This document shows, piece by piece, positions 52,906 to 62,158 of a stretch of 64,000 nt of DNA (position 1 is the stretch's first letter; each line of letters starts with the position of its first letter). Under the pieces are notes generated by a model. That model did no database searches. It saw only the letters and a program-made list of their open reading frames with translations, and was not told where the DNA came from. The stretch lies in the NCBI RefSeq assembly GCF_000817815.1, contig NZ_JPRD01000008.1, positions 62,001 to 126,000 on the forward strand, in the 5' to 3' direction. Source of the DNA: Vibrio owensii CAIM 1854 = LMG 25443. GTDB lineage: Bacteria > Pseudomonadota > Gammaproteobacteria > Enterobacterales > Vibrionaceae. The position numbers and the translations under genes are program-made.

Positions 52906-54786
52906 ATGGAAGCCGAGCAATTAGAAGTACTCAATTTCATTAGCCAATACCCACCTTTTGATGACTTACCGGAAGAGCATCTAAGAAACATCGCAATGAA
53001 TGCTGAAGTCGCGTATTACCGCGCAGGGACGGACATTCTCAAGAAAGGCGATGACATTCGTGATTTGTACATGATCCGCAGTGGTGTCGTGGAAATCTTC
53101 CGCCGCAAAGGCGAGTTGTACAACCGTATCGACGCTGGTGGCTTGTTTGGACAAATGGGGTTGTTGATGAACAACCGTGTCCGTATGCCAGCCAAAGCGA
53201 TAGAAGACACCTTGGTTTACTGCATTCCAGAGAAGATCTTCACTGAGCTATGTGACGAGTTTGAAAACTTCGCCGATTTCATGGAATTGGAAGACAGTGC
53301 GAGGCTGCGCACTGCGGTATCAAACCACTCAGATGGGAATGACTTCACCACAGCGAAAGCGCGCAAGATCTTAAGCCGTGAGCCAGTAACGTTAGAAGCC
53401 AGTGCTACAGTGCGCGAGGCGGCAATCTTGATGGCGGAAGAGGGCGTTACTGCGCTTTTGATTGTCCGCGCGCAAGAAGATATTACTGAAGACGACGATG
53501 ACCAACTGCTGGGTATCTTGACCGAGAAAGATCTATGCGTTCGCGTTTTAGCTGAAGGACGAGACAGCGACATTCCTGTGAGTGAAGTGATGAGCTACGA
53601 CGTTGTGTCGCTTGATTACAGCGCTTACGTGTTTGAAGCCATGCTGACAATGCTGCGTTACAACGTTCATCATCTACCAATCTTAAAAGACAAAAAGCCG
53701 ATTGGCGTGATCAGCATGACGGATATCGTTCGTTATGAATCGCAAAACAGCTTGTTGCTTGTGAGCTCTATCTTCCAACAAAACTCGGTAGAAGATCTAA
53801 AAGCGGTATCTAAACAAGTTAAAGACTGCTTTGTCCGAATGGTAAGTGAAGACGCAAATGCTCACATGGTTGGACGAGCAATGTCGGTGATCGGCAGCAG
53901 CTTCAAACAAAGACTGGCAGAGTTAGCAGAGCAAGAATTAGGTCCTGCGCCAATCCCTTATTGCTTATTGGCGATGGGCTCTATGGCGCGTGATGAACAG
54001 CTTATCGTCACAGACCAAGATAACGCGCTGATTCTGGATAACAGCTACGACCCAGCACTGCATGGCGACTACTTTGCTCAGCTCGCAAAATTCATTTGTG
54101 ATGGGTTAGCCGAATGCGGGTACACCTACTGTACTGGCTACATCATGGCGACCAACCCAGAATGGCGCAAAACGCGTTCAGAATGGGAAGAGTGCTTTGC
54201 GAACTGGATTGATGATCCAACGCCAGAGCGACTTCTGAACAGCAGTATTTTCTTCGACCTACTTGGCGTACATGGGCGTGTGAAATGGGCAGAGCAATTG
54301 AGCGGCTTCATTGTGCGTCGTGCTAAGAAGAACAATCGATTCTTAGCTTGTATGGCTTACAACGCGATTCGTCGCACGCCGCCGCTTGGTTTCTTCAAAG
54401 ACTTTGTGATGGAGAAAGACGGTCGTCACCGCAATTCCATCAACCTGAAGCGTCGAGGCACTGCGCCAATGGCGGATCTGATTCGTGTACACGCCTTGGC
54501 GATTGGCTCCCGTTCGCAAAACTCATTTGAACGTCTAGATGACATCAACAATGCGGGCATCTTACCGAAAGGCCGTGGTATGGACTTAAAAGATGCGATG
54601 GAGTTGATCTACATGGTGCGAATCCGACATCAAGCGCTGGATATCGAAAACGGGGAAGAGCCGGATAACAACATCGAGCCAGAAGAAATGTCGGAGTTTG
54701 AGCGTCGCAACTTAAAAGCCGCTTTCCAAATCCTAAGCAACGCGCAGAACTACATTAAGTTCCGTTACCAGAGAAGTGGCAAATGA
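52906..54786 (+). CDS. Cyclic-nucleotide-binding/CBS/DUF294 nucleotidyltransferase-like protein
   Basis: A 626-residue signalling protein. Domains: cyclic-nucleotide-binding fold (residues 15-125, GGLFGQMGLLMNNRVRMPAKA), a CBS pair (155-280, ending PIGVISMTDIVRYE), the DUF294 nucleotidyltransferase-like region (330-480, MGSMARDEQLIVTDQDNALI) and its C-terminal helical domain. The GSxxR...D.D pattern matches GlnD-like nucleotidyltransferases. In many proteobacteria the pair with an exonuclease sits beside acetate permease genes; here it precedes a BCCT carrier. Exact role unknown. Overlaps the exonuclease gene by four bases. Confidence 0.88.
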   Translation: MEAEQLEVLNFISQYPPFDDLPEEHLRNIAMNAEVAYYRAGTDILKKGDDIRDLYMIRSGVVEIFRRKGELYNRIDAGGLFGQMGLLMNNRVRMPAKAIEDTLVYCIPEKIFTELCDEFENFADFMELEDSARLRTAVSNHSDGNDFTTAKARKILSREPVTLEASATVREAAILMAEEGVTALLIVRAQEDITEDDDDQLLGILTEKDLCVRVLAEGRDSDIPVSEVMSYDVVSLDYSAYVFEAMLTMLRYNVHHLPILKDKKPIGVISMTDIVRYESQNSLLLVSSIFQQNSVEDLKAVSKQVKDCFVRMVSEDANAHMVGRAMSVIGSSFKQRLAELAEQELGPAPIPYCLLAMGSMARDEQLIVTDQDNALILDNSYDPALHGDYFAQLAKFICDGLAECGYTYCTGYIMATNPEWRKTRSEWEECFANWIDDPTPERLLNSSIFFDLLGVHGRVKWAEQLSGFIVRRAKKNNRFLACMAYNAIRRTPPLGFFKDFVMEKDGRHRNSINLKRRGTAPMADLIRVHALAIGSRSQNSFERLDDINNAGILPKGRGMDLKDAMELIYMVRIRHQALDIENGEEPDNNIEPEEMSEFERRNLKAAFQILSNAQNYIKFRYQRSGK

Positions 54787-55532
54787 TGTGGTTTTCAAAA
54801 CAAAAGCAAGATATCACTGATTTGCTTGATACCAGCCAGACACCTGATTGGCCAATCTTCTTCGAGCAACTAGCCGAGCAAGCGAACGATACTCGATTAA
54901 AACGTTATTACTCTACGCCTATTGTGAATGGTGATACGCCATTAAAAGAGGTACCGTTTGTCTCCGTCGATTTTGAGACCACGGGTTTAAACGCCGAGGA
55001 AGACGCCATTCTCACCATAGGTTTGGTGCCATTTACGCTAGGGCGAGTGCAGTGCAGCGGTTCTCGTCATTGGGTGGTGAATCCAAATCGAGAACTGAAT
55101 GAAGAATCAGTGGTGATTCACGGCATTACCGACTCAGAAGTGAAGAATGCACCGCAACTTGAACAAATTCTGGATGCCATTCTTGATGAGTTAGCCGGAA
55201 AGATTGTGGTGGTGCACTACAAAAATATCGAGCGTCAATTCTTCAATAATGCGTTGTTAAACAGCGTGGGTGAGGGGATTCAATTTCCAGTCGTTGATAC
55301 GTTGGACATTGAATACGCGATTCAACGTCGTGAATGTGAAGGTTGGTTAAACAAACTCAAAGGTAAAAAGCCGGGTTCTGTACGACTTGGCCACGCGCGT
55401 GAGCGTTACCATTTGCCTGCTTATCAACCACACCATGCGCTGACCGATGCTCTTGCCACCGCTGAGTTGCTTCAAGCCCAGTTGCAATATCACTTTGATG
55501 GTGACATGCCACTGTCCGTGATATGGCAATAA
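54783..55532 (+). CDS. DnaQ-like 3'-5' exonuclease
   Basis: A 249-residue DEDDh-type exonuclease: exo I FVSVDFETTGL, exo II VVHYKNIERQFF, exo III HHALTDALATAEL. Related to the PolC/DnaQ epsilon family, with an N-terminal extension of about 60 residues. ATGA overlap with the DUF294 protein implies a common function, perhaps in nucleotide-signal or RNA turnover. Confidence 0.88.
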   Translation: MMWFSKQKQDITDLLDTSQTPDWPIFFEQLAEQANDTRLKRYYSTPIVNGDTPLKEVPFVSVDFETTGLNAEEDAILTIGLVPFTLGRVQCSGSRHWVVNPNRELNEESVVIHGITDSEVKNAPQLEQILDAILDELAGKIVVVHYKNIERQFFNNALLNSVGEGIQFPVVDTLDIEYAIQRRECEGWLNKLKGKKPGSVRLGHARERYHLPAYQPHHALTDALATAELLQAQLQYHFDGDMPLSVIWQ

Positions 55533-55546
55533 CTCATCCACATCAT

Positions 55547-55702
55547 CTATGAATTGGCGATAAATTTTATTAGTCGTCCTGATAACAAAATGCAATGCGA
55601 TATCAGGGCGATTAACGCTAAAATTACAAAGTAGAGCAACCCTTCTAAAAGCGACGCAACGATCGCAAATAAGCTTTGCAGTAAGTGACGCAAGAAAGCC
55701 AT
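55547..55702 (-). CDS. Possible 51-residue hydrophobic protein
   Basis: A minus-strand frame in the gap between the exonuclease and BCCT genes. The peptide starts MAFLRHLLQSLFAIVASLL and continues with a long hydrophobic stretch (LLYFVILALIALISHCILL), then a basic tail. AGGA lies ten bases upstream, which is marginal. It is antisense to nothing known. It might be a small membrane protein or a chance frame. Confidence 0.35.
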   Translation of the reverse strand: MAFLRHLLQSLFAIVASLLEGLLYFVILALIALISHCILLSGRLIKFIANS

Positions 55703-55757
55703 CACTCAAAGTCCTACACAGATTTTAATTTGGTCACGTATTTTAAGGAGATAAATC

Positions 55758-57422
55758 GTGAGCACCGACAACAATGGCGGTATCCAACGCCCCGACGGTA
55801 AAGTGAACCCGATCGATACTGATTACCAGATCGGTCAGGATAACGTCGCGCTAAAAGTAGGTCCTTTTGGACTTGATATTCACAACCGTGTGTTCGCTAT
55901 TTCAGGTATGTCGATCATCCTGTTCGTAGTGTTAACACTGACATTCAGACAACAAGTTGAGCCGTTTTTCGCGGGTCTACGTGGTTGGCTTGTTTCTAAC
56001 CTTGATTGGTTCTTCCTATCTGCGGGCAACGTGTTTGTCGTAGTGTGTTTGCTCCTGATCGTAACGCCACTTGGTCGCGTTCGTATCGGCGGTACAGAAG
56101 CAACTCCGGATTACACGTACGCAGGTTGGCTAGCGATGCTGTTCGCGGCTGGTATGGGTATCGGTCTGGTATTCTTCGGCGTATCTGAGCCTATGTCTCA
56201 CTTCAGTGCTGCTCTTGGCGGTGTGAACGTTGAGAATGGTGTTCGTACTGACTGGGCTCCACTAGGCGCAGCAGAAGGTGATACATCAGCGGCGTCTGCA
56301 CTTGGTATGGCAGCAACGATTTACCACTGGGCACTTCACCCTTGGTCAATCTACGCACTGTTGGCACTTGGTTTGGCGATCTTCTCGTTCAACAAGGGCT
56401 TACCTCTAACGATGCGTTCTATTTTCTATCCTCTTTTTGGCGAGCGCGTTTGGGGTTGGACTGGTCACATTATTGATATCCTAGCGGTAGTTGCGACGGT
56501 ATTCGGTCTTGCAACGTCTCTTGGCTACGGTGCATCACAAGCAGCAACAGGTCTAAACTTCCTGTTCGGTGTACCAATGACAGATATGACGCAAGTTGTG
56601 ATTATCGTGATCATCACAGCACTTGCTTTGATCTCGGTAGTTGCTGGTCTGGATAGCGGTGTAAAACGCCTGTCTGAAATCAACATGGGTTTAGCGGCGC
56701 TATTGCTTTTGTTCGTGATCGTCGTAGGTCCAACACTCGCAATCATGACTGGTTTCTTCGAGAATATCATGTCTTACCTAGCGAACGTTCCAGCGCTTTC
56801 AATGCCATTCGGCCGCGAAGACGTGAACTACTCTCAAGGTTGGACGGCGTTCTACTGGGCTTGGTGGATTTCATGGTCACCATTCGTAGGTATGTTTATC
56901 GCGCGTGTATCTCGTGGTCGTTCAGTTCGTGAGTTCATCGTGTGTGTAATCCTGATCCCATCAACCGTGTGTGTATTATGGATGACGGCATTCGGTGGTA
57001 CGGCGATCAGCCAATATGTGAACGATGGTTACCAAGCGGTATTTGACGCAGAGCTTCCACTTAAACTGTTCGCGATGCTAGATGTGATGCCTCTTTCTCA
57101 AATCACGTCTATCGTAGGTATTATTCTGGTTGTGGTGTTCTTTATCACGTCAGCGGACTCTGGCTCTCTTGTAATCGATACGATTGCAGCGGGCGGTAAA
57201 GTGGATGCACCAACACCTCAACGTGTGTTCTGGTGTACGTTCGAAGGCTTAGTTGCAATCGCACTAATGCTTGGTGGTGGTCTAGCGGCTGCACAAGCGA
57301 TGGCGGTAACAACCGGTCTGCCATTCACTATCGTATTGTTGGTTGCAACGGTATCTCTAGTGAAAGGTTTGATGGATGAGCCTCGCCCAACATCAAAATC
57401 AATGAAGAAAGCGAAAGCGTAA
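55758..57422 (+). CDS. BCCT-family betaine/choline/carnitine transporter
   Basis: A 554-residue, 12-helix sodium- or proton-coupled compatible-solute importer. AAGMGIGLVFFGVSEPM (helix 3) and the Trp-rich GWTAFYWAWWISWSPFVGMF (helix 8) form the aromatic betaine pocket. MSxxDNN start after AAGGAG. Position just before ectA matches the VP1723 carrier of V. parahaemolyticus (BccT2). Likely substrates: glycine betaine, choline, proline, dimethylglycine. Osmotic control expected. Confidence 0.92.
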   Translation: MSTDNNGGIQRPDGKVNPIDTDYQIGQDNVALKVGPFGLDIHNRVFAISGMSIILFVVLTLTFRQQVEPFFAGLRGWLVSNLDWFFLSAGNVFVVVCLLLIVTPLGRVRIGGTEATPDYTYAGWLAMLFAAGMGIGLVFFGVSEPMSHFSAALGGVNVENGVRTDWAPLGAAEGDTSAASALGMAATIYHWALHPWSIYALLALGLAIFSFNKGLPLTMRSIFYPLFGERVWGWTGHIIDILAVVATVFGLATSLGYGASQAATGLNFLFGVPMTDMTQVVIIVIITALALISVVAGLDSGVKRLSEINMGLAALLLLFVIVVGPTLAIMTGFFENIMSYLANVPALSMPFGREDVNYSQGWTAFYWAWWISWSPFVGMFIARVSRGRSVREFIVCVILIPSTVCVLWMTAFGGTAISQYVNDGYQAVFDAELPLKLFAMLDVMPLSQITSIVGIILVVVFFITSADSGSLVIDTIAAGGKVDAPTPQRVFWCTFEGLVAIALMLGGGLAAAQAMAVTTGLPFTIVLLVATVSLVKGLMDEPRPTSKSMKKAKA

Positions 57423-57447
57423 TTTAAGCTTCCTTCATAACAATAAA

Positions 57448-57478
57448 AAAACGGCATGCTTCGGCGTGCCGTTTTCTT
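57448..57478 (+). terminator. Intrinsic terminator
   Basis: A 12-bp stem AAAACGGCATGC/GCGTGCCGTTTT with TTCG tetraloop. Confidence 0.92.
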
Positions 57479-57753
57479 ATCTGAATTCTTCATCTTTAGC
57501 CATCAATCGGCTGCCATTTTCTTCCCGCTCGAAACAATTCCCCAGTGCGAAATTGACGATGTTTTGCTCATTTGGCTTCAATTTATTTTTTATCCTATAA
57601 ATACATTAGAGCTCAAACTATTTTTAAAGTCATGCTCATTTGGCCTTAGTGCGACATAGATCAAATAAGTAGGGTTTTTAGGCGGCTTTGTTTGATTTCT
57701 ATGCACAATCAGTGTGCATAATAAAAAGGAAATTTAATTAGTGTACGAAGGAT
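57479..57753 (+). other. Promoter region of the ectoine operon
   Basis: AT-rich, no gene. Holds a 21-bp palindrome at 57700-57720, close to the ectA start. Confidence 0.5.
57700..57720. promoter_or_regulatory. Palindromic operator candidate upstream of ectA
   Basis: Perfect palindrome TATGCACA-ATCAG-TGTGCATA, 34 bp before the ectA ATG. The size fits a MarR-type dimer. CosR, a MarR-type repressor of ectABC in vibrios, is the prime candidate; other osmolyte or quorum-sensing regulators are possible. Confidence 0.6.
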
Positions 57754-58299
57754 ATGTATCTACACATGATTACCTCAGCCCCTTGGGTTATGTATCCAGA
57801 GATTGGAGAAGACCCAAGCAAAAAATGGATTTTTCGTGAACCTGTCGTGTCTGATGGCGACGATATTTATGGTTTGATCGCAGATTGTCCTCCGCTCGAT
57901 ATGAACTCTTCATATTGTAATTTTCTTCAATCTAGTCATTTCAGCAAAACTTGTATTTTGGTCGAGCACAAAGGCGAGATTGCAGGGTTTGTTTCTGGCT
58001 ATCAGAAGCCGGATGAGCCTAACGTGCTGTTCATTTGGCAAGTTGCGGTTGCCCCTCGTTTCAGAGGAAACGGCTTGGCGTCTCAAATGCTTGAACGCTT
58101 ACTAAAGCGAGAAGGACTCGAAGGCATAAACGCTATCGAAACCACAATCACTAAATCCAATGATGCATCTTGGGCGTTATTTAAAAAGCTCGATGCACAG
58201 CATGGAAACGCCGGCGAAGTGACGACTTTCTTGGATGAAAAGGATCATTTCAAAGGCAAGCACGATACCGAGTATCTGTATCGTATTCCCCTCAAGTAA
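57754..58299 (+). CDS. ectA: L-2,4-diaminobutyrate N4-acetyltransferase EctA
   Basis: Second step of ectoine synthesis: acetyl transfer to diaminobutyrate. A 181-residue GNAT enzyme with VAVAPRFRGNGLASQMLERLL as acetyl-CoA loop and KWIFREPVVSDGDDIYGLI typical of EctA. Two starts are possible, 57754 (AAGG very close) and 57766 (AAGG rather far); I keep the first. First gene of ectABC. Confidence 0.93.
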   Translation: MYLHMITSAPWVMYPEIGEDPSKKWIFREPVVSDGDDIYGLIADCPPLDMNSSYCNFLQSSHFSKTCILVEHKGEIAGFVSGYQKPDEPNVLFIWQVAVAPRFRGNGLASQMLERLLKREGLEGINAIETTITKSNDASWALFKKLDAQHGNAGEVTTFLDEKDHFKGKHDTEYLYRIPLK

Positions 58300-58334
58300 T
58301 CCCCACAAAATAGGAATCAAATAACGGTCTCATC

Positions 58335-59600
58335 ATGGATATTTTCAAAAAGCAGGAATCCAACGTACGTTCATACTCAAACAGTTTTCCAGTCGTCTTT
58401 CGTAAAGCAAAAGGTACCTGGTTAGAAACAGAACAAGGCGAACGCTACCTCGATTTCCTTGCTGGAGCGGGATCTCTAAATTACGGCCATAACAATCCAG
58501 TACTTAAGCAAGCGCTCCTTGAGTACATTGAAATGGATGGCATTACACATGGCTTGGACATGCATTCAGAAGCCAAAGCCGCTTTTCTTGAAGCACTGAA
58601 TCAATACATTCTTGAACCAAGAGGGCTGGATTACAAAGTCCAGTTCACAGGCCCAACCGGAACCAATGCCGTAGAAGCTGCAATCAAGTTGGCAAAAAAA
58701 GTGAAGGGACGCAGCAGTATCGTTGCCTTCACAAACGGTTTCCATGGTTGTACGGCTGGCGCTTTAGCTGCAACGGGCAACCAACATCATCGCCAAGGAG
58801 CGGGTTCTAGTTTAAACAACGTTACTCGTATTCCTTTCGAAGGTTACGCAGATATTGATGGCCTCAAATTGTTTGAAACCATGTTGTCAGATAACTCGGC
58901 AGGCATGGATAAACCAGCTGCTGTTTTATTAGAGACGGTGCAAGGTGAAGGTGGCCTTAACGTTGCGTCTAACCAATGGTTGCAGCGTCTCAGCAAGCTT
59001 TGCAAAGCTCACGATATCTTATTGATTGTTGACGACATTCAAGCAGGCTGCGGTCGAACTGGCACTTTCTTTAGCTTCGAGCCAGCGGGCATTAAACCAG
59101 ATATGGTAACGCTGTCAAAATCGATTGGCGGTTATGGTTTACCAATGGCCATCGTTTTATTAAAACCTGAGTTGGATAAATGGAAACCAGCCGAACATAA
59201 CGGCACATTCCGTGGCAACAATCATGCGTTTGTGACAGCAGCGAAAGCAATTGAAACATATTGGTCAAATGACCGTTTTGAAGCGCACATCAAGCGTTGT
59301 TCGAACATGGTTGATGAAGTCATTCAACGATCGGTAAAACGATTCCCTGAGATGTTTGTACAGCGTAAAGGTCGCGGGATGATGATTGGTATCGAATGTA
59401 AGAACGGTGAAATCTCTGGTGATATTGCAAAAGCGTGTTTTGAGAACGGAATGGTGATTGAAACCGCAGGACCAAATGATGAAGTGGTGAAGTTCTTTTG
59501 CCCATTGACCATTTCCGAATCCGAACTTACCCAAGGGCTTAATATCTTCGAGGGCTCGGTAGAAGCCATCGCAAGCAAACTTTTCAAACAAGCATCATAG
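58335..59600 (+). CDS. ectB: Diaminobutyrate-2-oxoglutarate transaminase EctB
   Basis: First enzyme of ectoine synthesis: amination of aspartate semialdehyde with glutamate as donor. A 421-residue class III PLP aminotransferase with [19 protein letters not shown] and the PLP lysine in [10 protein letters not shown]. 35 bp after ectA. Confidence 0.96.
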   Translation: MDIFKKQESNVRSYSNSFPVVFRKAKGTWLETEQGERYLDFLAGAGSLNYGHNNPVLKQALLEYIEMDGITHGLDMHSEAKAAFLEALNQYILEPRGLDYKVQFTGPTGTNAVEAAIKLAKKVKGRSSIVAFTNGFHGCTAGALAATGNQHHRQGAGSSLNNVTRIPFEGYADIDGLKLFETMLSDNSAGMDKPAAVLLETVQGEGGLNVASNQWLQRLSKLCKAHDILLIVDDIQAGCGRTGTFFSFEPAGIKPDMVTLSKSIGGYGLPMAIVLLKPELDKWKPAEHNGTFRGNNHAFVTAAKAIETYWSNDRFEAHIKRCSNMVDEVIQRSVKRFPEMFVQRKGRGMMIGIECKNGEISGDIAKACFENGMVIETAGPNDEVVKFFCPLTISESELTQGLNIFEGSVEAIASKLFKQAS

Positions 59601-59613
59601 CAAGGAAAGAATT

Positions 59614-60000
59614 ATGATCGTTAGAACACTCGATGAGTGTCGCAATAGCGAAAGACGAGTTGTGTCTGATAACTGGGAAAGTGTCCGTATGTTATTGAAA
59701 GACGACAATATGGGCTTCTCATTCCACATCACGACAATATACGGAGGAACCGAAACACACATTCATTATCAGAACCATTTGGAATCTGTATTTTGCATGA
59801 GTGGAGAAGGGGAAATTGAAGTCGTTGGCGGCGAAACTTACCCAATCAAACCGGGTACGCTATACATCCTAGACAAGCATGACGAGCATTACCTACGCGC
59901 CTATAAAAATAAAGAAATGGTCATGGCGTGTGTGTTCAATCCCCCAATCACGGGTGCGGAAGTTCACGACGAAAATGGTGTTTATCCTCTGGTGGACTAG
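59614..60000 (+). CDS. ectC: L-ectoine synthase EctC
   Basis: Last step: ring closure of N4-acetyl-diaminobutyrate to ectoine. A 128-residue iron-dependent cupin; [22 protein letters not shown] contains metal ligands (Glu, Tyr) and [13 protein letters not shown] the His. Length typical. Followed by a terminator, then the aspartokinase. Confidence 0.96.
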   Translation: MIVRTLDECRNSERRVVSDNWESVRMLLKDDNMGFSFHITTIYGGTETHIHYQNHLESVFCMSGEGEIEVVGGETYPIKPGTLYILDKHDEHYLRAYKNKEMVMACVFNPPITGAEVHDENGVYPLVD

Positions 60001-60016
60001 CCCACTGATGTTTTAG

Positions 60017-60040
60017 AGGGGTGATGTTTCACCCCTTTTT
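60017..60040 (+). terminator. Terminator between ectC and aspartokinase
   Basis: Stem AGGGGTGA/TCACCCCT with TGTT loop and five T residues; likely lets some transcripts continue into the aspartokinase gene. Confidence 0.85.
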
Positions 60041-60081
60041 CTTATCCATTCTTTTAAATTACCAATCATTAAGGCCCCCTC

Positions 60082-61506
60082 ATGACATTTACCGTAGAAA
60101 AAATCGGCGGTACATCTATGACAGCATTCGATGCTGTACTCGACAACATTCTTCTTCGTCCACAAAACCCATATAACCGTATTTTTGTTGTTTCTGCTTA
60201 TGGCGGAATGACAGACGCTCTATTGGAATGCAAAAAAACCAGTAAGCCAGGTGTCTATCAGCTCATCTCTAAACGAGATGAAACTTGGCAAGACGCGCTA
60301 GCGTATGTTGAAAGCCGTATGCTGCTGACAAACGAACATATTTTTGCCGATCCGATGAATCGTATGCGCGCGGACAAGTTCATTCGTTCTCGCATTTCAG
60401 AAGCAAAAATATGCGTAACCAATATCCTAGAAACTTGCCAATACGGGCAGTTTTCTCTGCGCCAGTACTTACCGCAAATTCGTGAGTTTCTCTCATCAAT
60501 TGGTGAAGCACACAGTGCTTATAACACCGCCTTAAAGCTAAAGAACATGGGTATTAACTCGACCTTTGTTGACCTATCCGGTTGGGATAACCAACAACCT
60601 CGCAGTTTAGATGAGACGATACGTGAAGCGTTTGAAGAAATAGATGTGACTCAAGAGCTGCCAATTGTGACGGGTTATGCGTATTGCAAAGAAGGGCTGA
60701 TGCACACTTATGATCGAGGTTACAGCGAAATGACCTTTAGCCGAATTGCTGCAACAACCAAGGCCGACTTAGCGATAATTCATAAGGAGTACCATTTAAG
60801 CTCTGCAGACCCAAGGGTTGTTGGTGTTGAGCGTGTCAATCCAATTGGAACGACCAATTATGATGTGGCCGATCAGTTAGCGAATCTTGGTATGGAAGCG
60901 ATTCACCCAAATGCAGCGGCAGGACTGCGTGAAAGTGGGATTGAATTACAGATCAAAAATACGTTTGAACCAGAGCATAATGGGACACTGATCTCTGCTG
61001 ATTACCGCCCAGAAAGCGACCGCATTGAAATCATTGCCGGTAAGCAGAAAGTATTTGCGCTTCATCTATTTGATCAAACCATGGTTGGAAAGGTAGACAA
61101 CGTCAGCTACGAGTTGATGGAGATAATCGCTGATGCTCGCGTCAATCTCATAGGGAAGGAGATGAACGCAAACTCTATCACCTATTATCTAGGCGGCAGT
61201 GCGGAGAGCTTAAACAAGGTGCGCTACAAAGTAGAGAAACGCTACCCACAAGCCTCGATTAATGGACGCATGGTAGCGCTCATCTCTGCAATCGGTTCTC
61301 AAATCGATACCAATAAGACGTTAGCTAAAGGCGTTTTTGCACTGATGAATCGCGACGTGACACCCATTGCTCTTCACTCATCAATGAGAAACGTTAACGT
61401 GCAGTTTGTTGTGAGTGACGATGAGTATAAAGAAGCGATTTGTGCGTTACATGAAGAGTTCTTTGAACAAGACAGCGATACAAGTAAGTCGGCGAATGTT
61501 GCTTAA
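60082..61506 (+). CDS. lysC: Aspartate kinase of the ectoine cluster (Ask_Ect type)
   Basis: Phosphorylates aspartate to feed aspartate semialdehyde and ectoine. A 474-residue kinase: VEKIGGTSM (nucleotide loop), TGYAYCKEGLMHTYDRGYSEMTFSRIAA (substrate region), and C-terminal ACT domains. Such ectoine-linked aspartokinases usually escape lysine/threonine feedback, which fits its place after ectABC. It is separated from ectC by 81 bp and a terminator. Confidence 0.9.
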   Translation: MTFTVEKIGGTSMTAFDAVLDNILLRPQNPYNRIFVVSAYGGMTDALLECKKTSKPGVYQLISKRDETWQDALAYVESRMLLTNEHIFADPMNRMRADKFIRSRISEAKICVTNILETCQYGQFSLRQYLPQIREFLSSIGEAHSAYNTALKLKNMGINSTFVDLSGWDNQQPRSLDETIREAFEEIDVTQELPIVTGYAYCKEGLMHTYDRGYSEMTFSRIAATTKADLAIIHKEYHLSSADPRVVGVERVNPIGTTNYDVADQLANLGMEAIHPNAAAGLRESGIELQIKNTFEPEHNGTLISADYRPESDRIEIIAGKQKVFALHLFDQTMVGKVDNVSYELMEIIADARVNLIGKEMNANSITYYLGGSAESLNKVRYKVEKRYPQASINGRMVALISAIGSQIDTNKTLAKGVFALMNRDVTPIALHSSMRNVNVQFVVSDDEYKEAICALHEEFFEQDSDTSKSANVA

Positions 61507-61563
61507 TCGATTTGCCTAATGATGATGCAGTTTCAAATGCGGTTAATCGCTATTTGAAACTGC

Positions 61564-61899
61564 TTAACTGAATACATATTTTAAACTTCGCATGATAGTG
61601 GAGAATACAAGAGTAAATAATGACTTTGAGCGTCGTTTATCGATCAGTTCTTCTATCACCACTGTATCGTCTTTCGTTAACCTTGATCGCCAAATTAAGC
61701 ACCAAATGATCCTTACTCGATAACTCCGATTTTTAACGGTAATTGGAGCGTTTCTAAACGCGATAATACAAAGCCGTTTTGAATAGAGGATCTCTTCGCC
61801 AATTCGCAAGGTAAATCTCGTCGACAGGCGGTGGTATTCTGCTGTGACGAGTATGCCATCGACATAATGCGATTGTGTTTGAACGGTTTTGAATCCCAT
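61564..61899 (-). CDS. Hypothetical protein
   Basis: A 111-residue, strand-rich protein (HYVDGILVTAEYHRLSTRFTLRIGEEILYSKR) with AAGGA nine bases before the ATG. No family recognised. Overlapping frames in both directions exist here, but this one has the best ribosome-binding site. A 12-bp inverted repeat (61527-61538 with 61552-61563) lies at its end, without a U tract. Confidence 0.5.
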   Translation of the reverse strand: MGFKTVQTQSHYVDGILVTAEYHRLSTRFTLRIGEEILYSKRLCIIAFRNAPITVKNRSYRVRIIWCLIWRSRLTKDDTVVIEELIDKRRSKSLFTLVFSTIMRSLKYVFS

Positions 61900-62113
61900 C
61901 TTGATCTATCCTTAGACCTCTCACTTAACACTACTAATCAATATCTTACTGTAAGCTCGTCCAAAAAATTTGATTACATTGAATTTCTTCATAAAAGCAG
62001 AGGTTATGCATGTGGGGTGATATGCAATTGGTAGGGGTAACAGTAAGAAGGTGAGACTGAAAAAGTCATAGATTCGATAGATAAAACTTTGTTGAAGCGG
62101 CTTGATAAGCAGC

Positions 62114-62137
62114 AAAGGAGCCAAACAAGGCTCCTTT
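62114..62137. terminator. Hairpin after the peroxidase gene
   Basis: Stem AAAGGAGCC/GGCTCCTTT with a weak U tract on both strands. Confidence 0.55.
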
Positions 62138-62158
62138 AAAGTATCTCATTTCACCAAC

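Noticed and set aside
57741..57840. GTG-started short frame overlapping ectA (AAGGAAA upstream)
   Set aside because: Has a good ribosome-binding site but a 30-residue product without features, overlapping ectA; possibly the site really serves ectA.
61713..62034. Alternative frames overlapping the hypothetical gene at 61564-61899
   Set aside because: Weaker ribosome-binding sites and no protein-like pattern; only one frame can be real here.
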